64,000 nucleotides of DNA from Glutamicibacter mishrai (GCF_012221945.1 NZ_CP032549.1:186001-250000); one strand, 5' to 3'. Shown: positions 20,337 to 30,011, numbered from the stretch's first letter. The notes: generated from the sequence alone by a model not told the origin. Program-made: numbers and translations.

Positions 20337-23207
20337 CTACAGGATTTCGGCCAAGAACTTTCCGGTGTGCGACTCGCTGACCTTGGCCACCTTTTCAGGC
20401 GTGCCGGTCGCAAGGATCGTACCGCCGCCGGAACCGCCCTCAGGGCCGAGGTCGATCACCCAGTCCGCCGACTTGATCACGTCAAGGTTGTGCTCGATGG
20501 TCAAGACCGTGTTGCCCTTGTCGACCAAACCTTGCAGCACCTTCAGGAGCTTGCGGATGTCCTCGAAGTGCAGGCCTGTGGTTGGCTCATCCAGCACGTA
20601 GATGGAGCGGCCGTTCGAACGCTTCTGCAATTCGGCGGCCAGCTTGACGCGCTGGGCTTCACCACCGGAAAGGGTCGTGGCCGGCTGTCCCAAACGCACA
20701 TATCCCAATCCAACGTCAACCAAGGTCCTGAGGTGGCGGGCAATCGGCGTGAAGGCACTGAAGAATTCGGCGCCTTCTGCGATTGGCATGTCCAGGACAT
20801 CGGCAATGTTCTTGCCCTTGTACAGCACCTGCAATGTCTCGCGGTTGTATCGCGCGCCATGGCAGACTTCGCATGGCACGTAAACGTCGGGCAGGAAGTT
20901 CATCTCGATCTTCAACGTTCCGTCGCCGGAGCACGCCTCGCAGCGACCGCCCTTGACGTTGAAGGAGAAGCGACCCGGCTGGTAGCCGCGCAATTTAGCT
21001 TCGTTGGTTTCAGCGAAGAGCTTGCGAATGTGGTCGAACACGCCAGTGTACGTGGCGGGATTTGATCGCGGGGTACGGCCGATCGGCGACTGGTCTACGT
21101 GTACGACCTTGTCCAGGTGCTCAAGGCCGAGCACCCGGGTGTGCCGTCCTGGTACCTGCTTGGCGCCGTTGAGCTTGTTGGCCAGGACCTTGTAGAGAAT
21201 GTCGTTGACCAAGGTGGACTTGCCCGAGCCGGACACGCCGGTCACTGCGGTAAGCAGGCCCAGCGGGAATTCGACAGAGACATCTTGGAGGTTGTTTTCG
21301 CTGGCGCCGACAACTTTGAGCTTGCGGTCCTTATCAACCTTGCGCCGTTTGGTCGGGACATCAATCTTCTTGCGACCCGACAGGTAATCGCCGGTCAACG
21401 ACTGGGTATTGGCCTTCAACCCTTCAACCGAACCGGAGTGCACAACTTCGCCGCCGTGCTCGCCGGCCCCAGGCCCGATGTCCACGATCCAATCGGCTTC
21501 AGCGATGGTGTCTTCGTCGTGCTCGACAACGATCAGCGTATTGCCCAACGAGCGAAGATGCAGCAGCGTGTCGATCAGGCGGCGGTTATCGCGCTGGTGC
21601 AAGCCGATGGAAGGCTCGTCAAGCACATACAGGACGCCTACCAGGCCCGAACCGATCTGTGTGGCCAAGCGAATACGCTGGGCTTCGCCGCCGGACAGCG
21701 TGCCAGCGGCGCGCTCAAGAGTGAGATATTCGAGCCCGACGTCCAGCAGGAACTTCATGCGAGCGTCGATTTCCTTCAACACCTGAGCTGCAATCTTGGC
21801 TTCGCGTGTGGAGAGCTCGATGGTCGAGAGGAAGTTGGCAGCACTGCGCAAATCCATTGCCGAAACTTCAGCGATGGATCGTCCGCCGATCAAGACGGAG
21901 AGCGATGCCGGGTTCAGTCGGGCGCCACCACATGTCGGGCACGGAATCTGGCGCATGTACTGCTCATAGCGATCACGCGCATGATCGGATTCAGTTTCTT
22001 CATGCTTACGGTGAACGTACGAGATGACACCTTCGAAGCCGGTAGAGTACTTGCGTTCACGTCCGAAGCGATTCTTGTACTGGACAACAACCTTGTGGTC
22101 CTTGCCGTTGAGGATCGCTTCGCGCGCCTTGGCCGGCAGGTCCTTCCACTGGGTATCCATCGTGAAGCCCAGCTCGTTGCCTAGGCCTTCGATCAGGCGA
22201 TTCCAATACTCGGTGGTCGCCTTGCCCAACGACCATGGAGCGATAGCGCCATCGGCAAGGGTGACTTCTGGGTCTGGCACGATCAGGTGCTCGTCTACTT
22301 CAAGCTTGGTGCCGATACCTGAGCATGCCGAGCATGCGCCGAACGGGTTGTTGAAGGAGAAAGTTCGCGGCTCGATTTCATCGATTGCGAGCGGGTGCTC
22401 GTTTGGGCATGCCAGGTTCTCGGAGAAGGCGCGCACTCGCTGCGGGTCGGCTTCATCCAGATCGACAAAGTCTGCTAATACCCGGCCGTCTGCGATTCCC
22501 AATGCGGTTTCAATCGAATCGGTCAGACGCTGGCGCGCATCTTCCTTGATGGCCAAACGGTCAACGACCACCTCGATGGTGTGCTTTACCTGCTTGGCCA
22601 GCTTCGGTGGGTCATTTAGTTGAATGGTGGTTCCGTCAACGCGTGCACGCGAGAAACCCTTTGAGGAGAGCTCGGCGAAGAGGTCGACGAATTCGCCCTT
22701 GCGCGCTCGGACGACCGGAGCGAGAATCTGGAAACGGGTCTTCTCCGGCAGCTCCATGAGCTGATCCACGATTTGCTGAGGCGTCTGCTTGGAGATCGGC
22801 TCATGGCAAATTGGGCAATGCGGCCGTCCGACTCGCGCCCAGAGCAAACGCATGTAGTCATAGACCTCAGTGATCGTACCTACGGTCGACCGGGGGTTAC
22901 GGCTAGTGGACTTCTGGTCGATTGACACTGCTGGCGACAAGCCCTCAATGAAGTCAACGTCTGGCTTGTCCACCTGCCCAAGGAACATGCGGGCATAGGC
23001 AGAAAGAGACTCGACGTACCGACGCTGGCCCTCGGCGAAGATGGTGTCGAATGCCAGTGAAGACTTTCCGGAGCCGGATAGACCGGTGAAGACGATCATC
23101 GCATCACGCGGAAGATCAATGTCAACATTTTTCAGGTTGTGCTCACGCGCGCCCTTGACGACCAATCGGGTGAGATCTGTTTTCTTGCTCTCTGCAGTAA
23201 TAGCCAC
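20337..23207 (-). CDS. uvrA: Excinuclease ABC subunit A
   Basis: UvrA is the damage-recognition ATPase of nucleotide excision repair. The 956-residue protein has two ABC modules: Walker [15 protein letters not shown] and [14 protein letters not shown], and signatures [15 protein letters not shown] and [13 protein letters not shown]. It has zinc-finger cysteines including [16 protein letters not shown] and CEVCHGARY. The start is a GTG with no clear ribosome site; a TAGTAT box 6 bases upstream suggests leaderless initiation, and a LexA-like palindrome overlaps the promoter. Confidence 0.98.
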   Translation of the reverse strand: MAITAESKKTDLTRLVVKGAREHNLKNVDIDLPRDAMIVFTGLSGSGKSSLAFDTIFAEGQRRYVESLSAYARMFLGQVDKPDVDFIEGLSPAVSIDQKSTSRNPRSTVGTITEVYDYMRLLWARVGRPHCPICHEPISKQTPQQIVDQLMELPEKTRFQILAPVVRARKGEFVDLFAELSSKGFSRARVDGTTIQLNDPPKLAKQVKHTIEVVVDRLAIKEDARQRLTDSIETALGIADGRVLADFVDLDEADPQRVRAFSENLACPNEHPLAIDEIEPRTFSFNNPFGACSACSGIGTKLEVDEHLIVPDPEVTLADGAIAPWSLGKATTEYWNRLIEGLGNELGFTMDTQWKDLPAKAREAILNGKDHKVVVQYKNRFGRERKYSTGFEGVISYVHRKHEETESDHARDRYEQYMRQIPCPTCGGARLNPASLSVLIGGRSIAEVSAMDLRSAANFLSTIELSTREAKIAAQVLKEIDARMKFLLDVGLEYLTLERAAGTLSGGEAQRIRLATQIGSGLVGVLYVLDEPSIGLHQRDNRRLIDTLLHLRSLGNTLIVVEHDEDTIAEADWIVDIGPGAGEHGGEVVHSGSVEGLKANTQSLTGDYLSGRKKIDVPTKRRKVDKDRKLKVVGASENNLQDVSVEFPLGLLTAVTGVSGSGKSTLVNDILYKVLANKLNGAKQVPGRHTRVLGLEHLDKVVHVDQSPIGRTPRSNPATYTGVFDHIRKLFAETNEAKLRGYQPGRFSFNVKGGRCEACSGDGTLKIEMNFLPDVYVPCEVCHGARYNRETLQVLYKGKNIADVLDMPIAEGAEFFSAFTPIARHLRTLVDVGLGYVRLGQPATTLSGGEAQRVKLAAELQKRSNGRSIYVLDEPTTGLHFEDIRKLLKVLQGLVDKGNTVLTIEHNLDVIKSADWVIDLGPEGGSGGGTILATGTPEKVAKVSESHTGKFLAEIL

Positions 23208-23213
23208 GAAGCC

Positions 23214-23219
23214 ATACTA
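23214..23219 (-). promoter_or_regulatory. -10 box of uvrA (leaderless)
   Basis: TAGTAT lies 6 bases before the uvrA GTG, placing the expected transcription start on the start codon. No Shine-Dalgarno is present between them. Confidence 0.5.
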
Positions 23220-23220
23220 A

Positions 23221-23236
23221 TCGAAAACTGCTTCGA
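23221..23236 (-). promoter_or_regulatory. Candidate LexA (SOS) box of uvrA
   Basis: TCGAAAACTGCTTCGA has the 16-base TCGAA-N6-TTCGA frame of the actinobacterial LexA operator. The outer ten bases match, while the inner C and TG positions do not. It sits 14-29 bases before the uvrA start, just upstream of the -10 box, where repressor binding would block transcription. Confidence 0.45.
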
Positions 23237-23314
23237 ATAAGTGTACGAATGGTCCTATCTCACAGAAATTTTTCGCTAGGCTTATTCGCCCGATCGGCGA
23301 GCGCAAATTTTGCG

Positions 23315-24877
23315 CTAGTTACCGGCTGGCTCAGCCAACCGATACGCAACCATTCCTTCAATCTGGCTCAGAACCACGACATCTTCGGTCTTGTATCCGG
23401 CCCTTCTGAATTCATCGACATCAGGGACGTCCATCGTAGGTTTCCACGAGCCGCGTTTGCACACCATTTGAGCATCGTCGAATCGACTATCCCCCGCGGC
23501 TTTGCTGAGAGACGGGGATTCCGTGCCTAGAGTCGCGGAGTAAACGAAGTATGCTTCGCGATCAAGGGTGCACAACACGTCATTCCCGACAGCTTCCTCC
23601 AAGGGCATTACTGTCCCGTCCAGGCTATGGACTGCTTTGTCTCCTCCTGCCAGAGGGAGGATAGAGATCGGATCCTCGGTGGTGGGCATTCCGGCTTCAC
23701 GCAGCCGCTCAGCGTATTTGTTTACATCGCTGAGCTTGTGTTTCCACTTTCGGACGCCGGTACTTGCCTCAAATGCGGCTACGCTCCATGCCGCGCCTTT
23801 CGTCGATCTCGAGTAATACCCGTCGCCTTTATCAGTTAGTTTGCGTTGGCCAGCAGTGTAATAACAGAGAACGATCGTGTAGTTTGGAGCGGCGCTCCCC
23901 TGCTCCGAAGCAGCACCGCACATTGACGACGCCCCATTTTGGCGCCACAGAACTTTACCGCTCTTGGCATCAACTGACACTAGTTTCGATAAGTCAGCCA
24001 ATTTGTACGTAGCCGTTTTCTTGTCGGATTCGAAGAAATCATCCTGCGCATGTTGCCCGTAACCGAGCAGGATCTCAACGTCTTCGCCTGCAGTACCCCA
24101 TGCCCAACCTGCTGTTGAGGAGTAGCCTTTGCCGAATACTTCTTCATACGGCCGGTTCCACAGGGTCTTCGACCCTTTGGAATAGCTCAGCATCTCTATA
24201 TCTTCGTCCCAGTATGAGCTTAGCCCTGTGAACAAGGAATGCCCGCCTCGCTGGAGGCAATATTCAAGCTCTAGAGTCGGCACCGCCTGCCATTGCTTGC
24301 TGGACCAATTGAATTTGAAATGCTGGCGTTCAAGCAGCTGACCATTGCTTACTTTTGAACCTTCGGTGCAGAACGTCTTACCGCAGGCAAAAGGACGGTC
24401 GCCCCAAAATTCAAAATTCTTTCCGATTTTTACTTGTTCGCCAGTGGAGATGTCGGTGATCGTCAACCATCCATAAGCTCCGGTTTTGGTTCCCGCGTAA
24501 GCCGCATAATGCCTGCCACCGTGCTTTACGAGTTCAATGTCCAGATCCACACCCAGGGCATCGGCAGCGCCCAGCGCTTCATCTTTCCAGAGCTGTTTGC
24601 CGTTTTTCAGGTTCCTGGCGATGATTTCCAACTGAGGGCCTTGGTGCCGATAGGCAATAGCAACATCTCCGATCAATTCGACATCGGATACGAGAACTTC
24701 TTTGCTTTTCCACTCAACAGTCGCAGGCACAGGTGTTGGATTTTCCGACGCTTTGGAAGCTGGTTCCGCTTGACTGGCGGTGCAGCAGCCCGAAAGCCCG
24801 ACGCCCAGAACGAGCGCGCAGGTGGCGATAACAGCGATACTCACGAACTTCCTGCGATCACGTGCATTCGAGTTCAT
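23315..24877 (-). CDS. Lipoprotein with PQQ-like beta-propeller repeats, function unknown
   Basis: The 520-residue product starts with a lipoprotein signal: basic DRRK, a hydrophobic stretch and the lipobox LSGC with C31 as the predicted lipidated cysteine. A Pro/Ala/Ser linker follows. The body has repeats resembling PQQ-like blades (ARNLKNGKQLWKDE, VDAKSGKVLWRQNG, FEASTGVRKWKHKL) and several cysteines (FACGKTFC). It should be an extracytoplasmic seven- or eight-bladed propeller acting in binding or assembly; no enzyme motif is visible. Base composition is lower in GC than its neighbours. An AGGA precedes the ATG by 7 bases. A short palindrome (23300-23316) overlaps its stop. Confidence 0.75.
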   Translation of the reverse strand: MNSNARDRRKFVSIAVIATCALVLGVGLSGCCTASQAEPASKASENPTPVPATVEWKSKEVLVSDVELIGDVAIAYRHQGPQLEIIARNLKNGKQLWKDEALGAADALGVDLDIELVKHGGRHYAAYAGTKTGAYGWLTITDISTGEQVKIGKNFEFWGDRPFACGKTFCTEGSKVSNGQLLERQHFKFNWSSKQWQAVPTLELEYCLQRGGHSLFTGLSSYWDEDIEMLSYSKGSKTLWNRPYEEVFGKGYSSTAGWAWGTAGEDVEILLGYGQHAQDDFFESDKKTATYKLADLSKLVSVDAKSGKVLWRQNGASSMCGAASEQGSAAPNYTIVLCYYTAGQRKLTDKGDGYYSRSTKGAAWSVAAFEASTGVRKWKHKLSDVNKYAERLREAGMPTTEDPISILPLAGGDKAVHSLDGTVMPLEEAVGNDVLCTLDREAYFVYSATLGTESPSLSKAAGDSRFDDAQMVCKRGSWKPTMDVPDVDEFRRAGYKTEDVVVLSQIEGMVAYRLAEPAGN

Positions 24878-24996
24878 GGTGGATTCCTGACCCCGGGACT
24901 ATTGATTAGTTCCAGAGTCTAAACCGAGTTCTCAAGGAAGCATCGGGCTTATCCACAAATCCCGGTATTCGCCATGCGCGGGATTAGTCCCGTTGC

Positions 24997-25374
24997 CTAG
25001 CGGGGCAGGGAGCTAAAGGCTGCGCGAAGGTATTTCACCGCAGTTGCTTCATCCACGGACCACAACTGCGCAATCCGAGCCAAATCTGCGGCTGCGTCGC
25101 TCACTTCTTGCTCGGCACGGTTCTCTGCTGCCTGCACCACTGTGCCGTGGCGCCCACGTGTGACAACGGCACCCTGCAATTCGAGTTCCTTGTAGACCTT
25201 GGCAACGGTATTTACCGCGAGGTTCAGCGTGCCAGAGAGTGCACGGACCGACGGGAGCTTGGTCCCCGGGGCGAGCTTTCCCTTGGCAATCGCTGAGAGA
25301 ATCTGTTCACGGACCTGCTGGTATGGCGCGACAGTGGATTTAGGGTCGATCTTGATGAATCCTAGTTCGCTCAT
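24997..25374 (-). CDS. GntR-family transcriptional regulator, YtrA subfamily
   Basis: The 125-residue protein carries an N-terminal winged helix-turn-helix (APYQQVREQILSAIAKGKLAPG, LPSVRALSGTLNLAVNTVAKVY, GRHGTVV) and a short helical C-terminal dimerisation tail, the layout of YtrA-type GntR repressors. I chose the ATG at 25374 because GGAG lies 6 bases before it; an ATG at 25386 would add four residues but has no such site. YtrA members usually regulate an adjacent ABC transporter. None is present here, so its target is elsewhere or is itself. Confidence 0.87.
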   Translation of the reverse strand: MSELGFIKIDPKSTVAPYQQVREQILSAIAKGKLAPGTKLPSVRALSGTLNLAVNTVAKVYKELELQGAVVTRGRHGTVVQAAENRAEQEVSDAAADLARIAQLWSVDEATAVKYLRAAFSSLPR

Positions 25375-25445
25375 GCTCTGCTCCATTCTTTAGGACTATG
25401 ACTCGTGTTGTCCCGAGCCTATCGCGTTGACCCGCCAATCCAACG

Positions 25446-25451
25446 TAGTGT
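25446..25451 (+). promoter_or_regulatory. -10 box of the metallo-beta-lactamase-fold gene (leaderless)
   Basis: TAGTGT ends 6 bases before the ATG at 25458. The GAGGGT between them is too close to the ATG to serve as a normal ribosome site. Confidence 0.45.
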
Positions 25452-25457
25452 GAGGGT

Positions 25458-26111
25458 ATGAACGAACTACTGCTAGATGATGTAACCATCCGCTGGATCT
25501 CCGTATCCGACATGGCTAACAATGTTTATCTCATTACCAACCGCGCATCGGGAGAGCAGCTTCTGGTGGACGCGGCAGACGATGCCTCTGCTATTGCAGG
25601 ACTCATCGACGAAGCCAAGAATGATGCGGATCATCCGCGAATCGTTGGCATCGCGACAACGCATCAGCACTGGGACCATGTTCGGGCTTTGGCCGAGCTC
25701 GTCGATCAACACCCTGTGACTACTTACGCCGGTGCCGACGACATGGCAGGAATTGCCGAAGAGTCCGGCGTACAGGTCACCAATGGCCTGAACCACGGCG
25801 ATCAGCTCAAGCTTGGCGAGGTCATTATCGAAGCCATCCACCTGCGCGGCCATACTCCAGGATCGATCGGCTACGCACTGGTTGATTCCTCCGGCCAGCC
25901 AGTCATCCTCAGTGGCGACAGCCTATTCCCAGGTGGCGTGGGCAATACGTGGAAGGATCCGCAGCGTTTCCTCTCGCTGATCACCGACGTATCCGAACGG
26001 ATCTTCGATCGCTTCCCGGATGAAACCAAAGTCCTCCCGGGACATGGCGATACAACCACCCTAGGAGCCGAGCGTCCGCATCTGGACGAGTGGCGCGAAC
26101 GCGGCTGGTAG
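25458..26111 (+). CDS. Metallo-beta-lactamase-fold hydrolase (glyoxalase II-like)
   Basis: The 217-residue protein has the full metal motif THQHWDH (H69, H71, D73, H74), followed by LRGHTPGSIGYAL, ILSGDSLFPGGVGNTW and VLPGHGDTT, as in glyoxalase II and related thioesterase-type hydrolases. It is probably a cytoplasmic dinuclear-metal hydrolase. The substrate is unknown; a bacillithiol/mycothiol-linked or S-acylglutathione-like thioester is only family precedent. It is a single gene facing the methyltransferase, with a strong hairpin between them. Confidence 0.87.
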   Translation: MNELLLDDVTIRWISVSDMANNVYLITNRASGEQLLVDAADDASAIAGLIDEAKNDADHPRIVGIATTHQHWDHVRALAELVDQHPVTTYAGADDMAGIAEESGVQVTNGLNHGDQLKLGEVIIEAIHLRGHTPGSIGYALVDSSGQPVILSGDSLFPGGVGNTWKDPQRFLSLITDVSERIFDRFPDETKVLPGHGDTTTLGAERPHLDEWRERGW

Positions 26112-26119
26112 GCCTTGAC

Positions 26120-26162
26120 CGTTGTGGCGCCAGCTGGCGACAAACCTGCTGGCGCCACAACG
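26120..26162. terminator. Bidirectional terminator between the MBL hydrolase and the methyltransferase
   Basis: Perfect 15-base arms (CGTTGTGGCGCCAGC and its complement) flank a 13-base loop between two convergent genes. Confidence 0.78.
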
Positions 26163-26199
26163 AGTGTTCCGGGCTAGGCTCCGAACGAGAGTGAAGCTG

Positions 26200-26994
26200 T
26201 TATCCGGCTAGCTTGTGGCCCACCATGAATATGCGACGGAACGGGAAGTTGGTCAGCGTCGTGCCGTCCGGGGTTTGGAAGGACGGGTAGTGCGGGGAAA
26301 CCGCAGTTCGATAGTCATTCTCGAATTCGACGTAGTCGCCGGCATTCAACGACGCCTTCACCGGCAGCAGGGCAGTTCCGCGGACCCAGTCCAAAATCGG
26401 GTCATCGCCAAGCAGCACCTGATGGAACGTCGTCTCCCAGACATTTGCCTGGAACCCCGCGTCTAGCAGGATTCGCTGGTACTCGTCCGGCTCCCCTACG
26501 ACGTCACCTCCTCGTAAGACGCCGCCGAGCTTGCCTGCCCACTTTGAGCTCTCGGCTACCTCGCGCATGAGCGCGTGGGAGGGCGACCCGAAGTTGCCGG
26601 GCACCTGGATCGCCACATAGGAACCGGCCTTCATCTTTCGCAGCCACGATGCCAACAGGTCACGATGATTTGGCAACCACTGCAGCATGGCGTTGGAGAA
26701 CAACAGATCCAGGTCCTCATCGGGCTGCCACTGCGTCGCGTCAGCCAAGGCGAAGCCCAGATTCGCTTCATGCTCCGATGACGTGGCTTTAGCGATCATT
26801 TCCTGTGAGGCATCCAGCCCCGCTACCTGGGCGTCAGGCCACCGCCGGGCAATAAGCCGTGTCATATTGCCCGGTCCGCAGCCCAGATCAACGACCTTCT
26901 TCGGGTTGGCTTCAGCTAGCTGCCCGAGCAAGTCCTTATAGGGGCGTCCACGGTAATCGGAAAATTCTGTGTACTTTGCTGGATCCCATTTCAT
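26200..26994 (-). CDS. tam: Trans-aconitate 2-methyltransferase-like SAM-dependent methyltransferase
   Basis: The 264-residue class I methyltransferase begins MKWDPAKYTEFSDYRGRPY, a hallmark of Tam. It has the SAM site KKVVDLGCGPGNMTRLIA, AGLDASQEMIAKA, the acidic-loop LLFSNAMLQWLPNH and the C-terminal PFRRIFMVGHK. Tam methylates trans-aconitate, a by-product that inhibits the citric acid cycle. The substrate assignment rests on these end-to-end similarities and is probable rather than proven. A TAGGCT box 6 bases before the ATG indicates leaderless initiation. Confidence 0.85.
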   Translation of the reverse strand: MKWDPAKYTEFSDYRGRPYKDLLGQLAEANPKKVVDLGCGPGNMTRLIARRWPDAQVAGLDASQEMIAKATSSEHEANLGFALADATQWQPDEDLDLLFSNAMLQWLPNHRDLLASWLRKMKAGSYVAIQVPGNFGSPSHALMREVAESSKWAGKLGGVLRGGDVVGEPDEYQRILLDAGFQANVWETTFHQVLLGDDPILDWVRGTALLPVKASLNAGDYVEFENDYRTAVSPHYPSFQTPDGTTLTNFPFRRIFMVGHKLAG

Positions 26995-27000
26995 GCCCTA

Positions 27001-27006
27001 AGCCTA
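27001..27006 (-). promoter_or_regulatory. -10 box of tam (leaderless)
   Basis: TAGGCT lies 6 bases before the tam ATG at 26994, with no ribosome site between. Confidence 0.45.
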
Positions 27007-27070
27007 ATCCTTGGATCTGCGTCCAATCAGGCACGCAGTCATACTTCTCAACCGATAAGCTAAGAACATC

Positions 27071-29602
27071 ATGTTGCTCACCGAATATTTGCCAGCAAAC
27101 AGCAAAAACGTATCCGACGACGAAATCTATGAGGCTTTTGGCCAATGGGTCACCTCTCGGGGCATCAATCTCTATCCTGCCCAAGATGAAGCGTCGATGG
27201 CTCTGGCTGGCGGCAACAACGTCATCCTTGCCACGCCTACCGGGTCCGGCAAGTCAATGGTCGCCATCGCCGCGCACTTCTATGCCATGGCCCGCGACCA
27301 GATCAGCTTCTATACCGCGCCAATCAAGGCCCTGGTTTCCGAGAAGTTCTTCGACCTCTGCAAAATCTTCGGCGCGGAAAATGTCGGCATGGTTACCGGA
27401 GACTCGTCGGTCAATGCCGACGCACCGATTATCTGCTGTACCGCGGAGATCCTGGCGAACATTGCTCTGCGCGAAGGCTCCAAAGCCGATGTCGGCTGCG
27501 TCATCATGGATGAATTCCACTTCTATGCCGATCCGCAGCGTGGCTGGGCCTGGCAGGTGCCACTCATCGAGCTTCCGCAGGCACAATTCCTGCTGATGAG
27601 CGCCACGCTCGGTGACGTGACCCGTTTCGAAAAGGAATTGGAAGAGCGCACCGGAACGCCCACTGTTACTGTGGCACATACCGAGCGCCCGATCCCTCTG
27701 CATTTCTACTACTCCATGGAGCCAGTCCAGGAAGCGGTCGAGGAACTGATCAAGACCAAGCAGGTCCCGATCTACATCGTGCACTTCTCCCAGCTCGACG
27801 CGATCGACCGCGCCACCGGGCTCATGAGCATCAATGTCGCTACGCGCGAGGAGAAAGAAAAAATCTCCGAGATGATCGGCGGTTTCCGCTTTGCCGCAGG
27901 TTTCGGCAAAACCCTCAACCGCCTGGTTCGCCACGGAATCGGCATCCACCACGCAGGCATGCTGCCCAAATACCGGCGCTTGGTCGAGCAGCTTGCCCAG
28001 GCCGGCCTGCTCAAGGTCATCTGCGGTACCGACACCTTGGGCGTGGGCATCAACGTGCCAATCCGCACGGTGGTCATCACGGCCCTGTCCAAATTCGACG
28101 GCACCCGTACACGCATCGTGAATGCCCGCGAGTTTCACCAGATCGCAGGACGAGCGGGCCGAGCAGGTTTTGATACCGCGGGAACGGTGCTGGTCCAAGC
28201 GCCGGAGCACGCGATCGAAAATCATAAGGCGATGGAAAAGGCCCTCAAGAAGCACGGCGAGGGTTCTTCCAAGCTCAAGCAGATTCCGAAGAAGAAGCCA
28301 CCTCAGAATTTTGTGACCTGGGGCGAAAAGACCTTCGACAAGATCGTTGCCGCTCCCCCGGAAACGCTGAAGTCCTCGTTCCAGGTATCGCACTCCATGC
28401 TGCTGAACCTGTTGGAGCGCGAAGACAACGCCTTTGAAGCCGCGGTTCGCCTGTTGAGCGAAAACCACGAGACGCCATCCACCCAGCGCAAGCTAAAGCT
28501 GCGCGCCATCGGCATCCTTCGTGAACTGATTGCCACCGAAGTTGTCGTGCGGCGCGATGAGCCCGACGAATACGGCAACTACTACGAGTTGACCGTGCAT
28601 CTTCAGCAGAACTTCGCGCTGAACCAGCCCCTGTCCCCCTTCGCCCTTGCGGCCTTGGATTTGCTGGACCCGGATTCAGCCAGTTACGCACTCGATGTGG
28701 TGTCGGTGATCGAGGCTACCCTCGAAAAGCCGCGCCAGGTGCTTTCGGGCCAGGAGAAGAAGGCACGCGGCGAGGCGATTGCCGTCATGAAGGCCGAAGG
28801 CATGGACTACAACGACCGCATGAATGCGCTCGATGAAATCACTTACCCGATGCCTCTGGCGGAAAAGCTGGAATCGGCATTTGAGCAGTATCGCTCCGGC
28901 GCTCCTTGGCTTGCCGACTTCGAGCTGCAGCCCAAGTCGATCGTCCGCGATATGTACGAACGCGCCATGGGATTCTCCGACTTCGTCCAGTACTACCAGT
29001 TGGCCCGCTCCGAAGGCGTCCTGCTGCGCTACCTCACGGATGCGTACAAGGCGCTGCGCCAAACCGTCCCGCAAGATGCGCTGCGCGAAGACCTCGAAGA
29101 CCTTATCGAGTGGCTTGGCGAGATGATTCGCCAGATCGACTCCTCGTTGCTGGACGAATGGGAAGAGCTCTCCCGTGGTGAACTGCACGAAGAAACCGAA
29201 ACGGCACCTCCTCCGGCCCCGGAAAAGCTGACCAGCAACAAGCGCGCATTCCGCGTGATGGTGCGCAATGAGATGTTCCGCCGTGTCAAGCTTTTTGCCG
29301 ACGAACAGGACCAGGCCCTCGGCGAGCTCGACGGGCACAATGGCTTCGACGCCGACGCATGGGCCGATGCCATGGACGGCTATTTCGATGAGCACGAGGA
29401 CATCGATGACGGCCCAACCGGCCGCAGCTCGAAATTGTTCATCGTCAATGAGCTGCCCAACCGCGTGTGGGAGATCCGCCAGATCTTTGCTGACCCCGCC
29501 GAACACCACGACTGGGGTATCAGCGCGACGATCTCATTGGACGATTCAGACGAGGTCGGCGCTCCAGTGGTGACCGTAACCTCCGTGGGCCGAATGGACT
29601 AG
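27071..29602 (+). CDS. Superfamily 2 DEAD/DEAH-box helicase with C-terminal DUF3516 region
   Basis: The 843-residue protein has the SF2 core: Walker A ATPTGSGKS (residues 54-62), APIKALVSEK, box II MDEFHFY (DEFH at 147-150), LMSATLGD, the RecA2 motifs GIHHAGMLPKYRR and GTDTLGVGINVPIRT, and QIAGRAGRAGFDTAG. This pattern resembles Ski2/HelY-like RNA helicases. About 400 residues follow, corresponding to the actinobacterial DUF3516 family, acidic near the end (DEHEDIDDG). It likely unwinds RNA or DNA, but no substrate is known. It is probably co-transcribed with the Nudix gene 4 bases downstream. A TAAGCT box lies 9 bases before the ATG, suggesting a very short leader. Confidence 0.88.
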   Translation: MLLTEYLPANSKNVSDDEIYEAFGQWVTSRGINLYPAQDEASMALAGGNNVILATPTGSGKSMVAIAAHFYAMARDQISFYTAPIKALVSEKFFDLCKIFGAENVGMVTGDSSVNADAPIICCTAEILANIALREGSKADVGCVIMDEFHFYADPQRGWAWQVPLIELPQAQFLLMSATLGDVTRFEKELEERTGTPTVTVAHTERPIPLHFYYSMEPVQEAVEELIKTKQVPIYIVHFSQLDAIDRATGLMSINVATREEKEKISEMIGGFRFAAGFGKTLNRLVRHGIGIHHAGMLPKYRRLVEQLAQAGLLKVICGTDTLGVGINVPIRTVVITALSKFDGTRTRIVNAREFHQIAGRAGRAGFDTAGTVLVQAPEHAIENHKAMEKALKKHGEGSSKLKQIPKKKPPQNFVTWGEKTFDKIVAAPPETLKSSFQVSHSMLLNLLEREDNAFEAAVRLLSENHETPSTQRKLKLRAIGILRELIATEVVVRRDEPDEYGNYYELTVHLQQNFALNQPLSPFALAALDLLDPDSASYALDVVSVIEATLEKPRQVLSGQEKKARGEAIAVMKAEGMDYNDRMNALDEITYPMPLAEKLESAFEQYRSGAPWLADFELQPKSIVRDMYERAMGFSDFVQYYQLARSEGVLLRYLTDAYKALRQTVPQDALREDLEDLIEWLGEMIRQIDSSLLDEWEELSRGELHEETETAPPPAPEKLTSNKRAFRVMVRNEMFRRVKLFADEQDQALGELDGHNGFDADAWADAMDGYFDEHEDIDDGPTGRSSKLFIVNELPNRVWEIRQIFADPAEHHDWGISATISLDDSDEVGAPVVTVTSVGRMD

Positions 29603-29606
29603 CCAG

Positions 29607-30011
29607 GTGACCGCCATCAGCTATGTTGTGCTCCGCCGGGGCGAAGAAGTGCTTTTGCAGCTTCGACGGGGCACTGGGTTCATGGACGGTTGCTGGAGCA
29701 TCGCCGCGGCTGGACACGTGGAATCTGGCGAATCCAGCGCGGCCGCAGCGATTCGAGAAGCATGGGAAGAATTAGGCGTTCGTATCGCTGCGCATGACCT
29801 TCAGGAGCTGCTCACGGTAAGCCGGACGAATTCGATTCCGGGAGCTGGCGACATTGATGATCATTTTCATCTGGCGACCGCTTGGAGCGGCACGCCGCGG
29901 ATCATGGAACCGGATAAAGCCGGCGACTTGCGCTGGTTCCGGCTTGGCGAGCTCCCAGGGAATCTGGTGCCTCATGAAAAAGCCGTGCTCTTGAAACTGC
30001 TCGCTAACTAG
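29607..30011 (+). CDS. Nudix hydrolase
   Basis: The 134-residue product has a complete Nudix box at residues 36-58 (GHVESGE, then IREAWEELGV with both metal-binding glutamates). It should hydrolyse a nucleoside diphosphate linked to some moiety; specificity is unknown. The start is a GTG 4 bases after the helicase stop with no separate ribosome site, so it is probably coupled to helicase translation. An RNA-related function beside the helicase is conceivable but unproven. Confidence 0.86.
   Translation: MTAISYVVLRRGEEVLLQLRRGTGFMDGCWSIAAAGHVESGESSAAAAIREAWEELGVRIAAHDLQELLTVSRTNSIPGAGDIDDHFHLATAWSGTPRIMEPDKAGDLRWFRLGELPGNLVPHEKAVLLKLLAN

Noticed and set aside
23300..23316. Palindrome AGCGCAAATTTTGCGCT at the lipoprotein stop as a terminator
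   Set aside because: Only 8-base arms with a one-base centre and no T-run after it on the minus strand; too weak to call a terminator.
24949..24957. TTATCCACA, a perfect DnaA box
   Set aside because: A single copy; about one such 9-mer on either strand is expected every 130 kb, and no cluster, dnaA or dnaN is near, so it is not an origin.
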